The translations under genes were made by a program, and so were the position numbers. From contig NC_047063.1 of assembly GCF_902459465.1 (NCBI RefSeq), positions 15,499,343 to 15,563,342 of the forward strand: a stretch of 64,000 nt of DNA, read 5' to 3'. This document shows, in pieces, positions 25,501 to 37,500 of this stretch. How positions within the stretch are numbered: position 1 is the stretch's first letter; every line of letters starts with the position of its first letter. The notes beneath the pieces are model-generated. The model was given only the letters and a program-made list of their open reading frames with translations, searched no databases and was not told the origin of the DNA. The stretch comes from Asterias rubens (Eukaryota > Echinodermata > Asteroidea > Forcipulatida > Asteriidae).

Positions 25501-28500
25501 GCTGATTGTGTTGTTTTAACAGGTCCAGTAGGTGTGTCAGGTCTGTCTGTGGTAACTGTTATGGGCAAAGCAGTTGAATGAACCTCTTGTTTAGTTACTC
25601 GACCAACCGGAGCAGAGAATCCGATTTCGATTGTCGAAGCAGTTGTCTGGCTAATTAGCTCATCTGTTACAACAGGTTCCAATGAAGAAGAGAAGGTAGA
25701 GAGCGACAAACCAGATGACTCAGTAGAAGCTTCAGGAGTGTCTTTCTTAACTGTGGCATCGGTGACGCCAGACGTCAGTGTTGTTTGGATCATGTCTACC
25801 TTGTCAGCAGTTGGTGCAATTGGTATAACAACGGATACGTACCCTGGTGGGCCAACAGTTTGTTTACTAGTGAGAACCTTTGACTCCTGTGTCATGTCTT
25901 TGCCAGCAGGCGTCGACTCAAAAGGTTGTGCCGACATAATCTTTTCTGTTGTACTAACCCAATCTACAGTAGGTGACAGTCTAGTTGGTGAAGTGGTGCT
26001 TTCAAGAGCAGATGAAGTAGCTTGTGGCATCAGTGTGATTACTTCAGGTGGTGCAGAGAGTCCTGAATTTTCAGTCACAGCTGCCCCAGAGTCTTCTGTG
26101 AACAATGTGGATTGCGCAAGTGTAGTTTTTCCATCCGTAGCTGTCACTTCAACTTTTGTAGTCACAACCTGTTGGCCTGAAGTTGAAGGCATTACATTTT
26201 TTGTTTGGTCCTTGAGATCAATTGGAGTTATTATTATTTTTTCAGTGGAAGGACTTTTGTCAGGTAAGATTGTACTTTCTTCTGTAGTTGGAACTGTTGA
26301 AGTATCCACTAGAGTTGTGGAATGCCTATCCGGTCTGACAGTTGAGAAATCAGCAGAAAATCCATCTGTGACAATATCTGTACTACCAGCTACAGCTGTT
26401 GTTTCCATTAAATCCATTATTTCATCTGTGGTTAGAAAGCTGATCATTGACTCTTGTTGTTTAGTTGTCTCAGTCAAAACTTCCAGCAATGGTGATGTTT
26501 GTTCAGTCACTACTTTAGTTACATCTGTTTGAGCAGTTGTAGAAGCAGACACAGTTGTGGCTTCAGTTGGTTGTGGAGTACTCTCTGTTGCCAAGGTTAT
26601 TGCTGCTTTAACTGTAGAAGAAGTTCTTGGTTCATCTGTAACAGATATTGTTGTGGTAACAAACTTTGATACAATCTCTTGGGCTGTCGCAGAAGGCTTT
26701 ACAGATGTTGTTTGATCCACAAATTGCCCTAAAGTCACTTGGATTCCTGGTGTTGAGGGTTGTTCGTCCGTTACAATTGTACTTCCCTCAACCGTTGACA
26801 AACCCACTGTAGTTGTTGAGTAGAGATCAGGTCTGACAGTTGAGAAATCACCAGATAACTCGTCTGTTACTGTAACTGTAATACCTGCTTCAGGTGTTGT
26901 ATCAATTAGATTGACTTTTTCATCTGTGACTGAAAAGGTGTCTGTTGATTGTGGCTTTTTAGTTGTTTTTGTCAAAACTTCCGGCAGTGTCGTTGTTTTT
27001 TCTGTCACTGCTTCAGTTACATCTGCCTTAGCAGTTGTAGAGACAGACACAGTTGTGGCTTCAACAGGTTGTGGGGTACTCTCTGGCGTAGTGCTAACAG
27101 GTTTTGTTGGCAACATGGATGTTGCCTTGGCTGTAGTTTGCTTTGCCATAGTTGTTTCTTCAAGCATGGAGGACTTTGTTGTTCCGCTTACTCCAGCTTG
27201 AGGAGTTGTTGATACAGAACGAGTTGTTGACTCCACAGGTTCAAAAGAAGTTCTTGGTTCGTCTGTAACAGATATTGTTGTGGTAGTTTTGGTTGATGGT
27301 ACAGTTGAAGTTAGTCCATCCTTATTTTTCTCTCCATCAACAAATTTTGATACAATCTCTTTGGCTGTCGCGGACGGCTTTACAGATGTTGTTTGATCCA
27401 CAAATTGTGCTGAAGTAACTTTAATTCCTGGAGTGGACGGTTCTTCATCTGTTACCATTGTACTTCCCTCAACAGTTGGAGGTCCCACTGTAGTTGTTGA
27501 ATAGAGATCAGGTCTGACAGTTGAGAAATCACCAGGTAACTCGTCTGTTACTGTATCTGTAATACCTGCCTCAGTTGTTGTATCGATTAGATTGATTATT
27601 TCATTTGTGACTGAAAAGGTGTCTGTTGATTGTGGCTCTTTAGTTGTTTCTGTCAAGACTTCCAGCAGTGGCGTTGTTTTTTCAGTCACTGCATCAGTTA
27701 CATCTGCCTTAGCAGTTGTAGAGACAGACACAGTTGTGGCTTCAACAGGTTGTGGAGTACTCTCTGGTGTAATGGTAACAGGCTTTGTTGGCAACATGGT
27801 TGTTGCCTTGGCTGTAGTTTGCTTTGCCATAGTTCTTTCTTTAAGCATGGAGGACTTTGTTGTTCCACTTACTCCAGCTTGAGGAGTTGTTGATACAGAA
27901 AGAGTTGTTGGATCCACAGGTTCAAGACCCGTTCTTGGTTCGTCTGTAACAGATACTGTTGTGGTGCTTTTGGTTGATGGTACAGTTGAAGTTAGTCCAT
28001 CCTTATTTTTCTCTCCATCAACAAACTTTGATACAATCGCTTGGGCTGTAGCGGATGGTTTTACAAATGTTGTTTGGTCCACAAAGTAAGCTGAAGTAAG
28101 TTGAATTCCTGGTGTTGACGTTTGTTCGTCCGTTACAATTGTACTTCCCTCAACCGTTGACAAACCAACTGTAGCTGTTGAATACTGATCAGGTGTGACA
28201 GTTGAGAAATCACCAGATATGTCATCTGTTACTGTGTCTGTAGAACCTGCTTCAGTTGTACAAATTAGATTTAAAATTTCATCTGTGGTTGAAAGGATGT
28301 CTGTTGGTGAAAACTTTTCAGTTGTTTCTGTCATAATTTCCAGCAGTGGCGTTGTTTTATCTGTCACTGCTTCAGTTACATCTGCCTTAGCGGTTGTAGA
28401 GACAGACATAGTTGTGGCTTCAACAGGTTGTGTGGTACTCTCTGGTGTAGTGCTAACAGGTTTTGTTGGCAACATGGTTGTTGCCTTGGCTGTAGTTTGC

Positions 28501-31500
28501 TTTGCCATAGTTGTTTCTTCAAGCATGGAGGACTTTGTTGTTCTGCTTACTCCAGCTTGAGGAGTTGTTGATACAGAACGAGTTGCTGACTCCACAGGTT
28601 CAAAAGAAGTTCTTGGTTCGTCTGTAACAGATATTGTTGTGGTAGTTTTGGTTGATGGTACAGTTGAAGTTAGTCCATCCTTATTTTTCTCTCCATCAAC
28701 AAATTTTGATACAATCTCTTGGGCTGTCGCGAACGGCTTTACAGATGTTGTTTGATCCACAAATTGTGCTGAAGTAACTTGAATTCCTGGAGTGGACGGT
28801 TGTTCATCTGTTACCATTGTACTTCCCTCAACAGTTGGAGATCCCACTGTAGTTGTTGAATAGAAATCAGGTCTGACAGTTGAGAAATCACCAGGTAACT
28901 CGTCTGTTACTGTATCTGTAATACCTGCCTCAGTTGTTGTATCAATTAGATTGGTTATTTCATCTGTGACTGAAAAGGTGTCTGTTGATCGTAGCTCTTT
29001 AGTTGTTTCTGTCAATACTTCCAGCAGTGGCGTTGTTTTTTCTGTCACTGCTTCAGTTACATCTGCCTTAGCAGTTGTAGAGATAGACACAGCTGTGGCT
29101 TCAACAGGTTGTGGAGTACTCTCTGGTGTAGTGCTAACAGGTTTTGTTGGCAACATGGTTGTTGCCTTGGCTGTAGTTTGCTTTGCCATAGTTGTTTTTT
29201 CAAGCATGGAGGACTTTGTTGTTCCGCTTACTCCAGCTTGAGGAGTTGTTGATACAGAATGAGGTGCTGACTCCACAGGTTCAAAAGAAGTTCTTGGTTC
29301 GTCTGTAACAGATATTGTTGTGGTAGTTTTGGTTGAATATACAGTTGAAGTTAGTCCATCCTTATTTTTCTCTCCATCAACAAACTTTGATACAATCTCT
29401 TGGGCTGTCGGGGAAGGCTTTACAGATGTTGTTTGATCCACAAATTGTGCTGAAGTAACTTGAATTCCTGGAGTGGACGGTTGTTCATCTGTTACCATTG
29501 TACTTCCCTCAACAGTTGGAGGTCCCACTGTAGTTGTTGAATAGAGATCAGGTCTGACAGTTGAGAAATCACCAGATAAGTCATCTGTTACTGTATCTGT
29601 AAAACCTGCTTCAGGTGTTGCATCAATTAGATTTAATATTTCATCTGTGACTGAAAAGGTGTCTGTTGATTGTGGCTCTTTAGTTGTTTCTGTCAAGACT
29701 TCCAGCAGTGGCGTTGTTTTTTCTGTCACTGCTTCAGTTGTATCTGCCTTAGCAGTTGTAGAGACAGACACAGTTGTGGCTTCAACAGGTTGTGGAGTAC
29801 TCTCTGGTGTTGTGCTAACAGGTTTTGTTGGCAACATGGTTGTTGCCTTGGCTGTAGTTTGCTTTGCCATAGTTGTTTCTTCAAGCATGGAGGACTTTGT
29901 TGTTCCACTTACTCCAGCTTGAGGAGTTGTTGATACAGAAAGAGTTGTTGGATCCACAGGTTCAAGAGAAGTTCTTGGTTCGTCTGTAACAGATACTGTT
30001 GTGGTTCTTTTGGTTGATGGTACAGTTGAAGTTAGTCCAACCTTATTTTTCTCTCCATCAACAAACTTTGAAACAATCTCTTGGGCTGTAGCGGATGGTT
30101 TTACAGATGTTGTTTGGTCCACAAAGTGTGCTGAAGTAAGTTGAATTCCTGGTGTTGACGCTTGTTCGTCAGTTACAATTGTACTTCCCTCAACCGTTGA
30201 CAAACCAACTGTAGCTGTTGAATACTGATCAGGTGTGACAGTTGAGAAATCACCAGATAAGTCATCTGTTACTGTGTCTGTAGAACCTGCTTCAGTTGTA
30301 TAAATTAGATTTAAAATTTCATCTGTGGTTGAAAGGATGTCTGTTGGTGAAAGCTTTTCAGTTGTTTCTGTCATAATTTCCAGCAGTGGCGTTGTTTTTT
30401 CTGTCACTGCTTCAGTTACATCTGCCTTAGCGGTTGTAGAGACAGACACAGTTGTGGCTTCAACAGGTTGTGTGGTACTCTCTGGTATAGTGCTAACAAG
30501 TTTTGTTGGCAACATGGTTGTTGCCTTGGCTGTAGTTTGCTTTGCCATAGTTGTTTCTTCAAGAATGGAGGACTTTGTTGTTCTGCTTACTCCAGCTTGA
30601 GGAGTTGTTGATACAGAACGAGTTGCTGACTCCACAGGTTCAAAAGAAGTTCTTGGTTCGTCTGTAACAGATATTGTTGTGGTAGTTTTGGTTGATGGTA
30701 CAGTTGAAGTTAGTCCATCCTTATTTTTCTCTCCATCAACAAACTTTGATACAATCTCTTGGGCTGTCGCGGAAGGCTTTACAGATGTTGTTTGATCCAC
30801 AAATTGTGCTGAAGTAACTTGAATTCCTGGAGTGGATGGTTGTTCATCTGTTACCATTGTACTTCCCTCAACAGTTGGAGATCCCACTGTAGTTGTTGAA
30901 TAGAGATCAGGTCTGACAGTTGAGAAATCACCAGATAACTCGTCTGTTACTGTATCTGTAATACCTGCCTCAGTTGTTGTATCAATTAGATTGATTATTT
31001 CATCTGTGACTGAAAAGGTGTCTGTTGATTGTGGCTCTTTAGTTGTTTCTGTCAAGACTTCCAGCAGTGGCGTTGTTTTTTCTGTGACTGCTTCAGTTAC
31101 ATCTGCCTTAGCAATTGTAGAGACAGACACAGTTGTGGCTTCAACAGGTTGTGGAGTACTCTCTGGTGTAATGGTAACAGGCTTTGTTGGCAACATGGTT
31201 GTTGCCTTGGCTGTAGTTTGCTTTGCCATAGTTGTTTCTTCAAGCATGGAGGACTTTGTTGTTCCACTTACTCCAGCTTGAGGAGTTGTTGATACAGAAC
31301 GAGTTGCTGACTCCACAGGTTCAAAAGAAGTTCTTGGTTCGTCTGTAACAGATATTGTTGTGGTAGTTTTGGTTGATGGTACAGTTGAAGTTAGTCCATC
31401 CTTATTTTTCTCTCCATCAACAAACTTTGATACNNNNNNNNNNNNNNNNNNNNNNNNNNNNNNNNNNNNNNNNNNNNNNNNNNNNNNNNNNNNNNNNNNN

Positions 31501-34500
31501 NNNNNNNNNNNNNNNNNNNNNNNNNNNNNNNNNAAATCACCAGATAAGTCATCTGTTACTGTATCTGTAATTCCTGCTTCAGTTGTTGTATCAATTAGAT
31601 TGATTATTTCATCTGTGACTAAAAAGGTGTCTGTTGATTGTAGCTTTTCGGTTGTTTCTGTCAAGATTTCCAGCAGTGGCGTTGTTTTTTCTGTCACTGC
31701 TTCAGTTACATCTGCCTTAGCAGTTGTAGAGACAGACACAGTTGTGGCATCAACAGGTTGTGGAGTACTCTCTGGTGAAGTGGTAACAGATTTTGTTGGC
31801 AACATGCTTGTTGCCTTGGCTGTAGTTTGCCTAGCCATAGTTGTTTCTTCAACCATGGGGGATTTTGTTGTACCTCTTACGTCAGCTTCAGGAGTTGTTG
31901 ATTTCACAGGTCTTAGGGAAGTTGTTGGTTCGTCCGTCACAGATATTGTTGTACTTTTTGTTGATGGTACAATTGTAGTTATTCCATCCTGATTATTATC
32001 TCCATCAACAAACTTTGATACAATCTCTTGGGCTGTCGCAGAAGGCTTTACAGATGTTGTTTGATCCACAAATTGTACTGAAGTAACTTGAATTCCTGGA
32101 GTGGACGGTTGTTCATCTGTTACCATTGTACTTCCCTCAACAGTTGGAGATCCCACTGAAGTTGTTGAATAGAGATCAGGTCTGACAGTTGAGAAATCAC
32201 CAGATAACTCGTCTGTTACTGTATCTGTAATACCTGCTTCAGTTGTTGTATCAATTAGATTTATTATTTCATCTGTTACTAAAAAGGTGTCTGTTGATCG
32301 TAGCTCTTCAGTAGTTTCTGTCAAGATTTCCAGCAGTGGCGTCGTTTTTTCTGTCACTGCTTCAGTTACATCTGCCTTAGCAGTTGTAGAAATAGACACA
32401 GTTGTGGCTTCAACAGGTTGTGGGGTACTCTCTGGTGTAGTGCTTACAGGTTTTGTTGCCAACATGGTTGTTGCCTTGGCTGTAGTTTGCTTTGCCATAG
32501 TTGTTTCTTCAGCCATGGAAGACTTTGTTGTTCCGCTTACGTCAGCTTTAGGAGTTGTTGATACAGAAAAAGTTGTTGATTCCACAGGTTCTAGAGAAAT
32601 TATAGAGTCGTCTGTCACAGATATTGTTGCACTTTTGGTTGAGGGTACAGTTGTAGTTAACACATCCTGAGTCTCATCTCCATCAACAGACTTTGTTACA
32701 CTCTCTTGGGCTGTATGGGCCGGATTCACAGATGTTGTTTGATCCACAAATTGTGCTGAAGTTACTTGAATTTCCGGTGTTGACGCTTGTTCGTCTGTTA
32801 CCATCGTACTTCCCTCAACCGTTGAAAAATCCACTGTAGTTGTTGAATAGAGATCAGGTCTGACAGTTGAGAAATCACCAGATAAGTCATCTGTTACTGT
32901 ATCTGTAATACCTGCTTCAGTTGTTGTATCAATTAGATTGATTATTTCATCTGTGACTAAAAAGGTGTCTGTTGATTGTAGCTTTTCGGTTGTTTCTGTC
33001 AAGATTTCCAGCAGTGGCGTTGTTTTTTCTGTCACTGCTTCAGTTACATCTGCCTTAGCAGTTGTAGAGACAGACACAGTTGTGGCATCAACAGGTTGTG
33101 GAGTACTCTCTGGTGAAGTGGTAACAGATTTTGTTGGCAACATGCTTGTTGCCTTGGCTGTAGTTTGCCTAGCCATAGTTGTTTCTTCAACCATGGGGGA
33201 TTTTGTTGTACCTCTTACGTCAGCTTCAGGAGTTGTTGATTTCACAGGTCTTAGGGAAGTTGTTGGTTCGTCCGTCACAGATATTGTTGTACTTTTTGTT
33301 GATGGTACAATTGTAGTTATTCCATCCTGATTATTATCTCCATCAACAAACTTTGATACAATCTCTTGGGCTGTCGCAGAAGGCTTTACAGATGTTGTTT
33401 GATCCACAAATTGTGATGAAGTAACTTGAATTCCTGGAGTGGACGGTTGTTCATCTGTTACCATTGTACTTCCCTCAACAGTTGGAGATCCCACTGTAGT
33501 TGTTGAATAGAGATCAGGTCTGACAGTTGAGAAATCACCAGATAACTCGTCTGTTACTGTATCTGTAACACCTGCCTCAGTTGTTGTATCAATTAGATTG
33601 ATTATTTCATCTGTGACTAAAAAGGTGTCTGTTGATCGTAGCTCTTCAGTAGTTTCTGTCAAGATTTCCAGCAGTGGCGTTGTTTTTTCTGTCATTGCTT
33701 CAGTTACATCTGCCTTAGCAGTTGTAGAGACAGACACAGTTGTGGCTTCAACAGGTTGTGGAGTACTCTCTTGTGAAGTGGTAACAGGTTTTGTTGGCAA
33801 CATGGTTGTTGCCTGGGCTGTAGTTTGCGTAGCCATAGTTGTTTTTTCAAGCATGGAGGATTTTGTTGTTCCGCTTACGTCAGCTTCAGGAGTTGTTGAT
33901 ACAGAAAGAGTTGTTAATTTTACAGGTCTTAGAGAAGTTTTTGGTTCGTTTGTCACAGATATTGTTTTACTTTTTGTTGATGGTACAGTTGTAGTTATTC
34001 CGACCTGACTATTATCTCCATCAACAAACTTTGATACGATCTCTTGGGCTGTCGCAGAAGGCTTTACAGATGTTGTTTGATCCACAAATTGTACTGAAGT
34101 AACTTGAATTCCTGGAGTGGACGGTTGTTCATCTGTTACCATTGTACTTCCCTCAACAGTTGGAGATCCCACTGAAGTTGTTGAATAGAGATCAGGTCTG
34201 ACAGTTGAGAAATCACCAGATAACTCGTCTGTTACTGTATCTGTAATACCTGCTTCAGTTGTTGTATCAATTAGATTTATTATTTCATCTGTTACTAAAA
34301 AGGTGTCTGTTGATCGTAGCTCTTCAGTAGTTTCTGTTAAGATTTCCAGCAGTGGCGTTGTTTTTTCTGTCACTGCTTCAGTTACATCTGCCTTAGCAGT
34401 TGTAGAGATAGACACAGTTGTGGCTTCAACAGGTTGTGGGGTACTCTCTGGTGTAGTGCTTACAGGTTTTGTTGCCAACATGGTTGTTGCCTTGGCTGTA

Positions 34501-37500
34501 GTTTGCTTTGCCATAGTTGTTTCTTCAGCCATGGAAGACTTTGTTGTTCCGCTTACGTCAGCTTTAGGAGTTGTTGATACAGAAAAAGTTGTTGATTCCA
34601 CAGGTTCTAGAGAAATTATAGAGTCGTCTGTCACAGATATTGTTGCACTTTTGGTTGAGGGTACAGTTGTAGTTATTCCATCCTGAGTCTCAGCTCCATC
34701 AACAGACTTTGTTACACTCTCTTGGGCTGTATGGGCCGGATTCACAGATGTTGTTTGATCCACAAATTGTGCTGAAGTTACTTGAATTTCCGGTGTCGAC
34801 GGTTGTTCGTCTGTTACCATCGTACTTCCCTCAACCGTTGAAAAATCCACTGTAGTTGTTGAATAGAGATCAGGTCTGACAGTTGAGAAATCACCAGATA
34901 AGTCATCTGTTACTGTATCTGTAATACCTGCTTCAGTTGTTGTATCAATTAGATTGATTATTTCATCTGTGATTAAAAAGGTGTCTGTTGATTGTAGCTT
35001 TTCGGTTGTTTCTGTCAAGATTTCCAGCAGTGGCGTTGTTTTTTCTGTCACTGCTTCAGTTACATCTGCCTCAGCAGTTGTAGAGACAGACACAGTTGTG
35101 GCATCAACAGGTTGTGGAGTACTCTCTGGTGAAGTGGTAACAGATTTTGTTGGCAACATGCTTGTTGCCTTGGCTGTAGTTTGCCTAGCCATAGTTGTTT
35201 CTTCAACCATGGGGGATTTTGTTGTACCTCTTACGTCAGCTTCAGGAGTTGTTGATTTCACAGGTCTTAGGGAAGTTGTTGGTTCGTCCGTCACAGATAT
35301 TGTTGTACTTTTTGTTGATGGTACAATTGTAGTTATTCCATCCTGATTATTATCTCCATCAACAAACTTTGATACAATCTCTTGGGCTGTTGGGGTAGGA
35401 TTCACAGATGTTGTTTGATCCACAAATTGTGCTGAAGTAACTTGAATTCCTGGAGTGGACGGTTGTTCATCTGTTACCATAGTACTTCCCTCAACAGTTG
35501 GAGATCCCACTGTAGTTGTTGAATAGAGATCAGGTCTGACAGTTGAGAAATCACCAGATAACTCGTCTGTTACTGTATCTGTAATACCTGCCTCAGTTGT
35601 TGTATCAATTAGATTGATTATTTCATCGGTAATTAAAAAGGTGTCTGTTGATCGTAGCTCTTCAGTAGTTTCTGTCAAGATTTCCAGCAGTGGCGTTGTT
35701 ATTTCTGTCACTGCTTCAGAAACATCTGTTTCACCAGTTGTAGAGACAGACACAGTTGTGGCTTCAACAGGTTGTGGAGTACTCTCTGGTGTAGTGCTAA
35801 CAGGTTTTGTTGGCAACATGGTTGTTGCCTTAGCTGTAGTTTGCTTTGCCATTGTTGTTTCTTCGACCATAGAGGATTTTGTTGTTCCCCTTCCACTAGC
35901 TTCAGTAACCAGTACAGTGGGGGTTTCTTTTACTATAGTGGTTTTTGTTGTCTCAGAAACGCCTGTCTTAGTAGGTGTTAAGGCAGGTACAGTAGTTGAC
36001 ACAACAGTTGGTGAAGTTGTGTCTCGCACAGTGGTAATCAATTTTGGTGGAGGTGTGGTCGCTGCTTTAGTCGAGGTGACTTCAACTGTGGTGGTTTTTG
36101 TTGTTGCAACAATGACTGTCCCATCCGATGTTGAAACAGGTACAGTACTTGACACAACATGTTGAGGAGTTGTTACTTGTGGAGTGGTAATTAAGTCTGG
36201 TTGAAGTGTGGTTGTTTCCTCAGTTGTTGTTTCCACAGGTTTTGGAGTTGTTTCCTGTGTGGTGACTACTGGACGTGTGGTTGCAGCCTCAGTTGTTGAT
36301 TTTACAGGTTGTGAAGTTTTTTCTTGTGTAGTTGCAATGGACACTGGTGGAAGTGTGGTTGCAGCCTTAGTTGTTGATCCCACAGGTTGTGAAGTTATTT
36401 CTTGTGTGGTTGTAATGGACTCTGTTGTAAGTGTGGTTGCAGCCTCAGTTGTTGAGTCCACAGGTTGTTGAGTTGTTCCTGGTGTGGTTGTAATGGACAC
36501 TACTGGAAGTGTGGTTGCAGCCTCAGTTGTTGAGTCCACAGGTCGTGAAGTTCTTTCTTGTGTGGTTGTAATGGACACTGGTGGAAGTGTGGTTGCAGCT
36601 TCAGTTGTTGAGTCCACAGGTTGTTGAATTGTTCTTGGTGTGGTTGTAATTGACACTGGTGGAAGTGTGGTTGCAGCCTCAGTTGTTGAGTCCACAGGTT
36701 GTGAAGTTCTTTCTTGTGTGGTTGTAATGGACACTGGTGGAAGTGTGGTTGCAGCCTCAGTTGTTGAGTCCACAGGTTGTTGAGTTGTTCCTGGTGTGGT
36801 TGTAATGGACTCTGTTGTAAGTGTGGTTGCAGCCTCAGTTGTTGAGTCCACAGGTTGTTGAGTTGTTCCTGGTGTGGTTGTAATGGACACTACTGGAAGT
36901 GTGGTTGCAGCCTCAGTTGTTGGTTCCACAGGTTGTGAAGTTCTTTCTTGTGTGGTTGTAATGGAGACTGGTGAGAGTGTGGTTGCAGCCTGTGTTGTTG
37001 AATCCACAGGTTGTTGAGTTATTCCTGGTGTGGTTGTAATGGAGACTGGTGAGAGTGTGGTTGCAGCCTCAGTTGTTGAGTCCACAGGTTGTTGAGTTGT
37101 TCCTGGTGTGGTTGTAATGGACACTGGTAGAAGTGTGGTTGCAGCCTCAGTTGTTGAGTACAGAGGTTGTTGAGTTGTTCCTGGTGTGGTTGTAATGGAC
37201 TCTGTTGTAAGTGTGGTTGCAGCCTCAGTTGTTGGTTCCACAGGTTGTGAAGTTCTTTCTTGTGTGGTTGTAATGGAGACTGGTGAGAGTGTGGTTGCAG
37301 CCTCTGTTGTTGAGTCCACAGGTTGTTGAATTGTTCCTGGTGTGGTTGTAATGGACACTGGTGGAAGTGTGGTTGCAGCCTCAGTTGTTGAGTCCACAGG
37401 TTGTTGAGTTGTTCCTGGTGTGGTTGTAATGGACACTGGTGGAAGTGTGGTTCCAGCCTCAGTTGTTGAGTCCACAGGTTGTTGAGTTGTTCCTGGTGTG

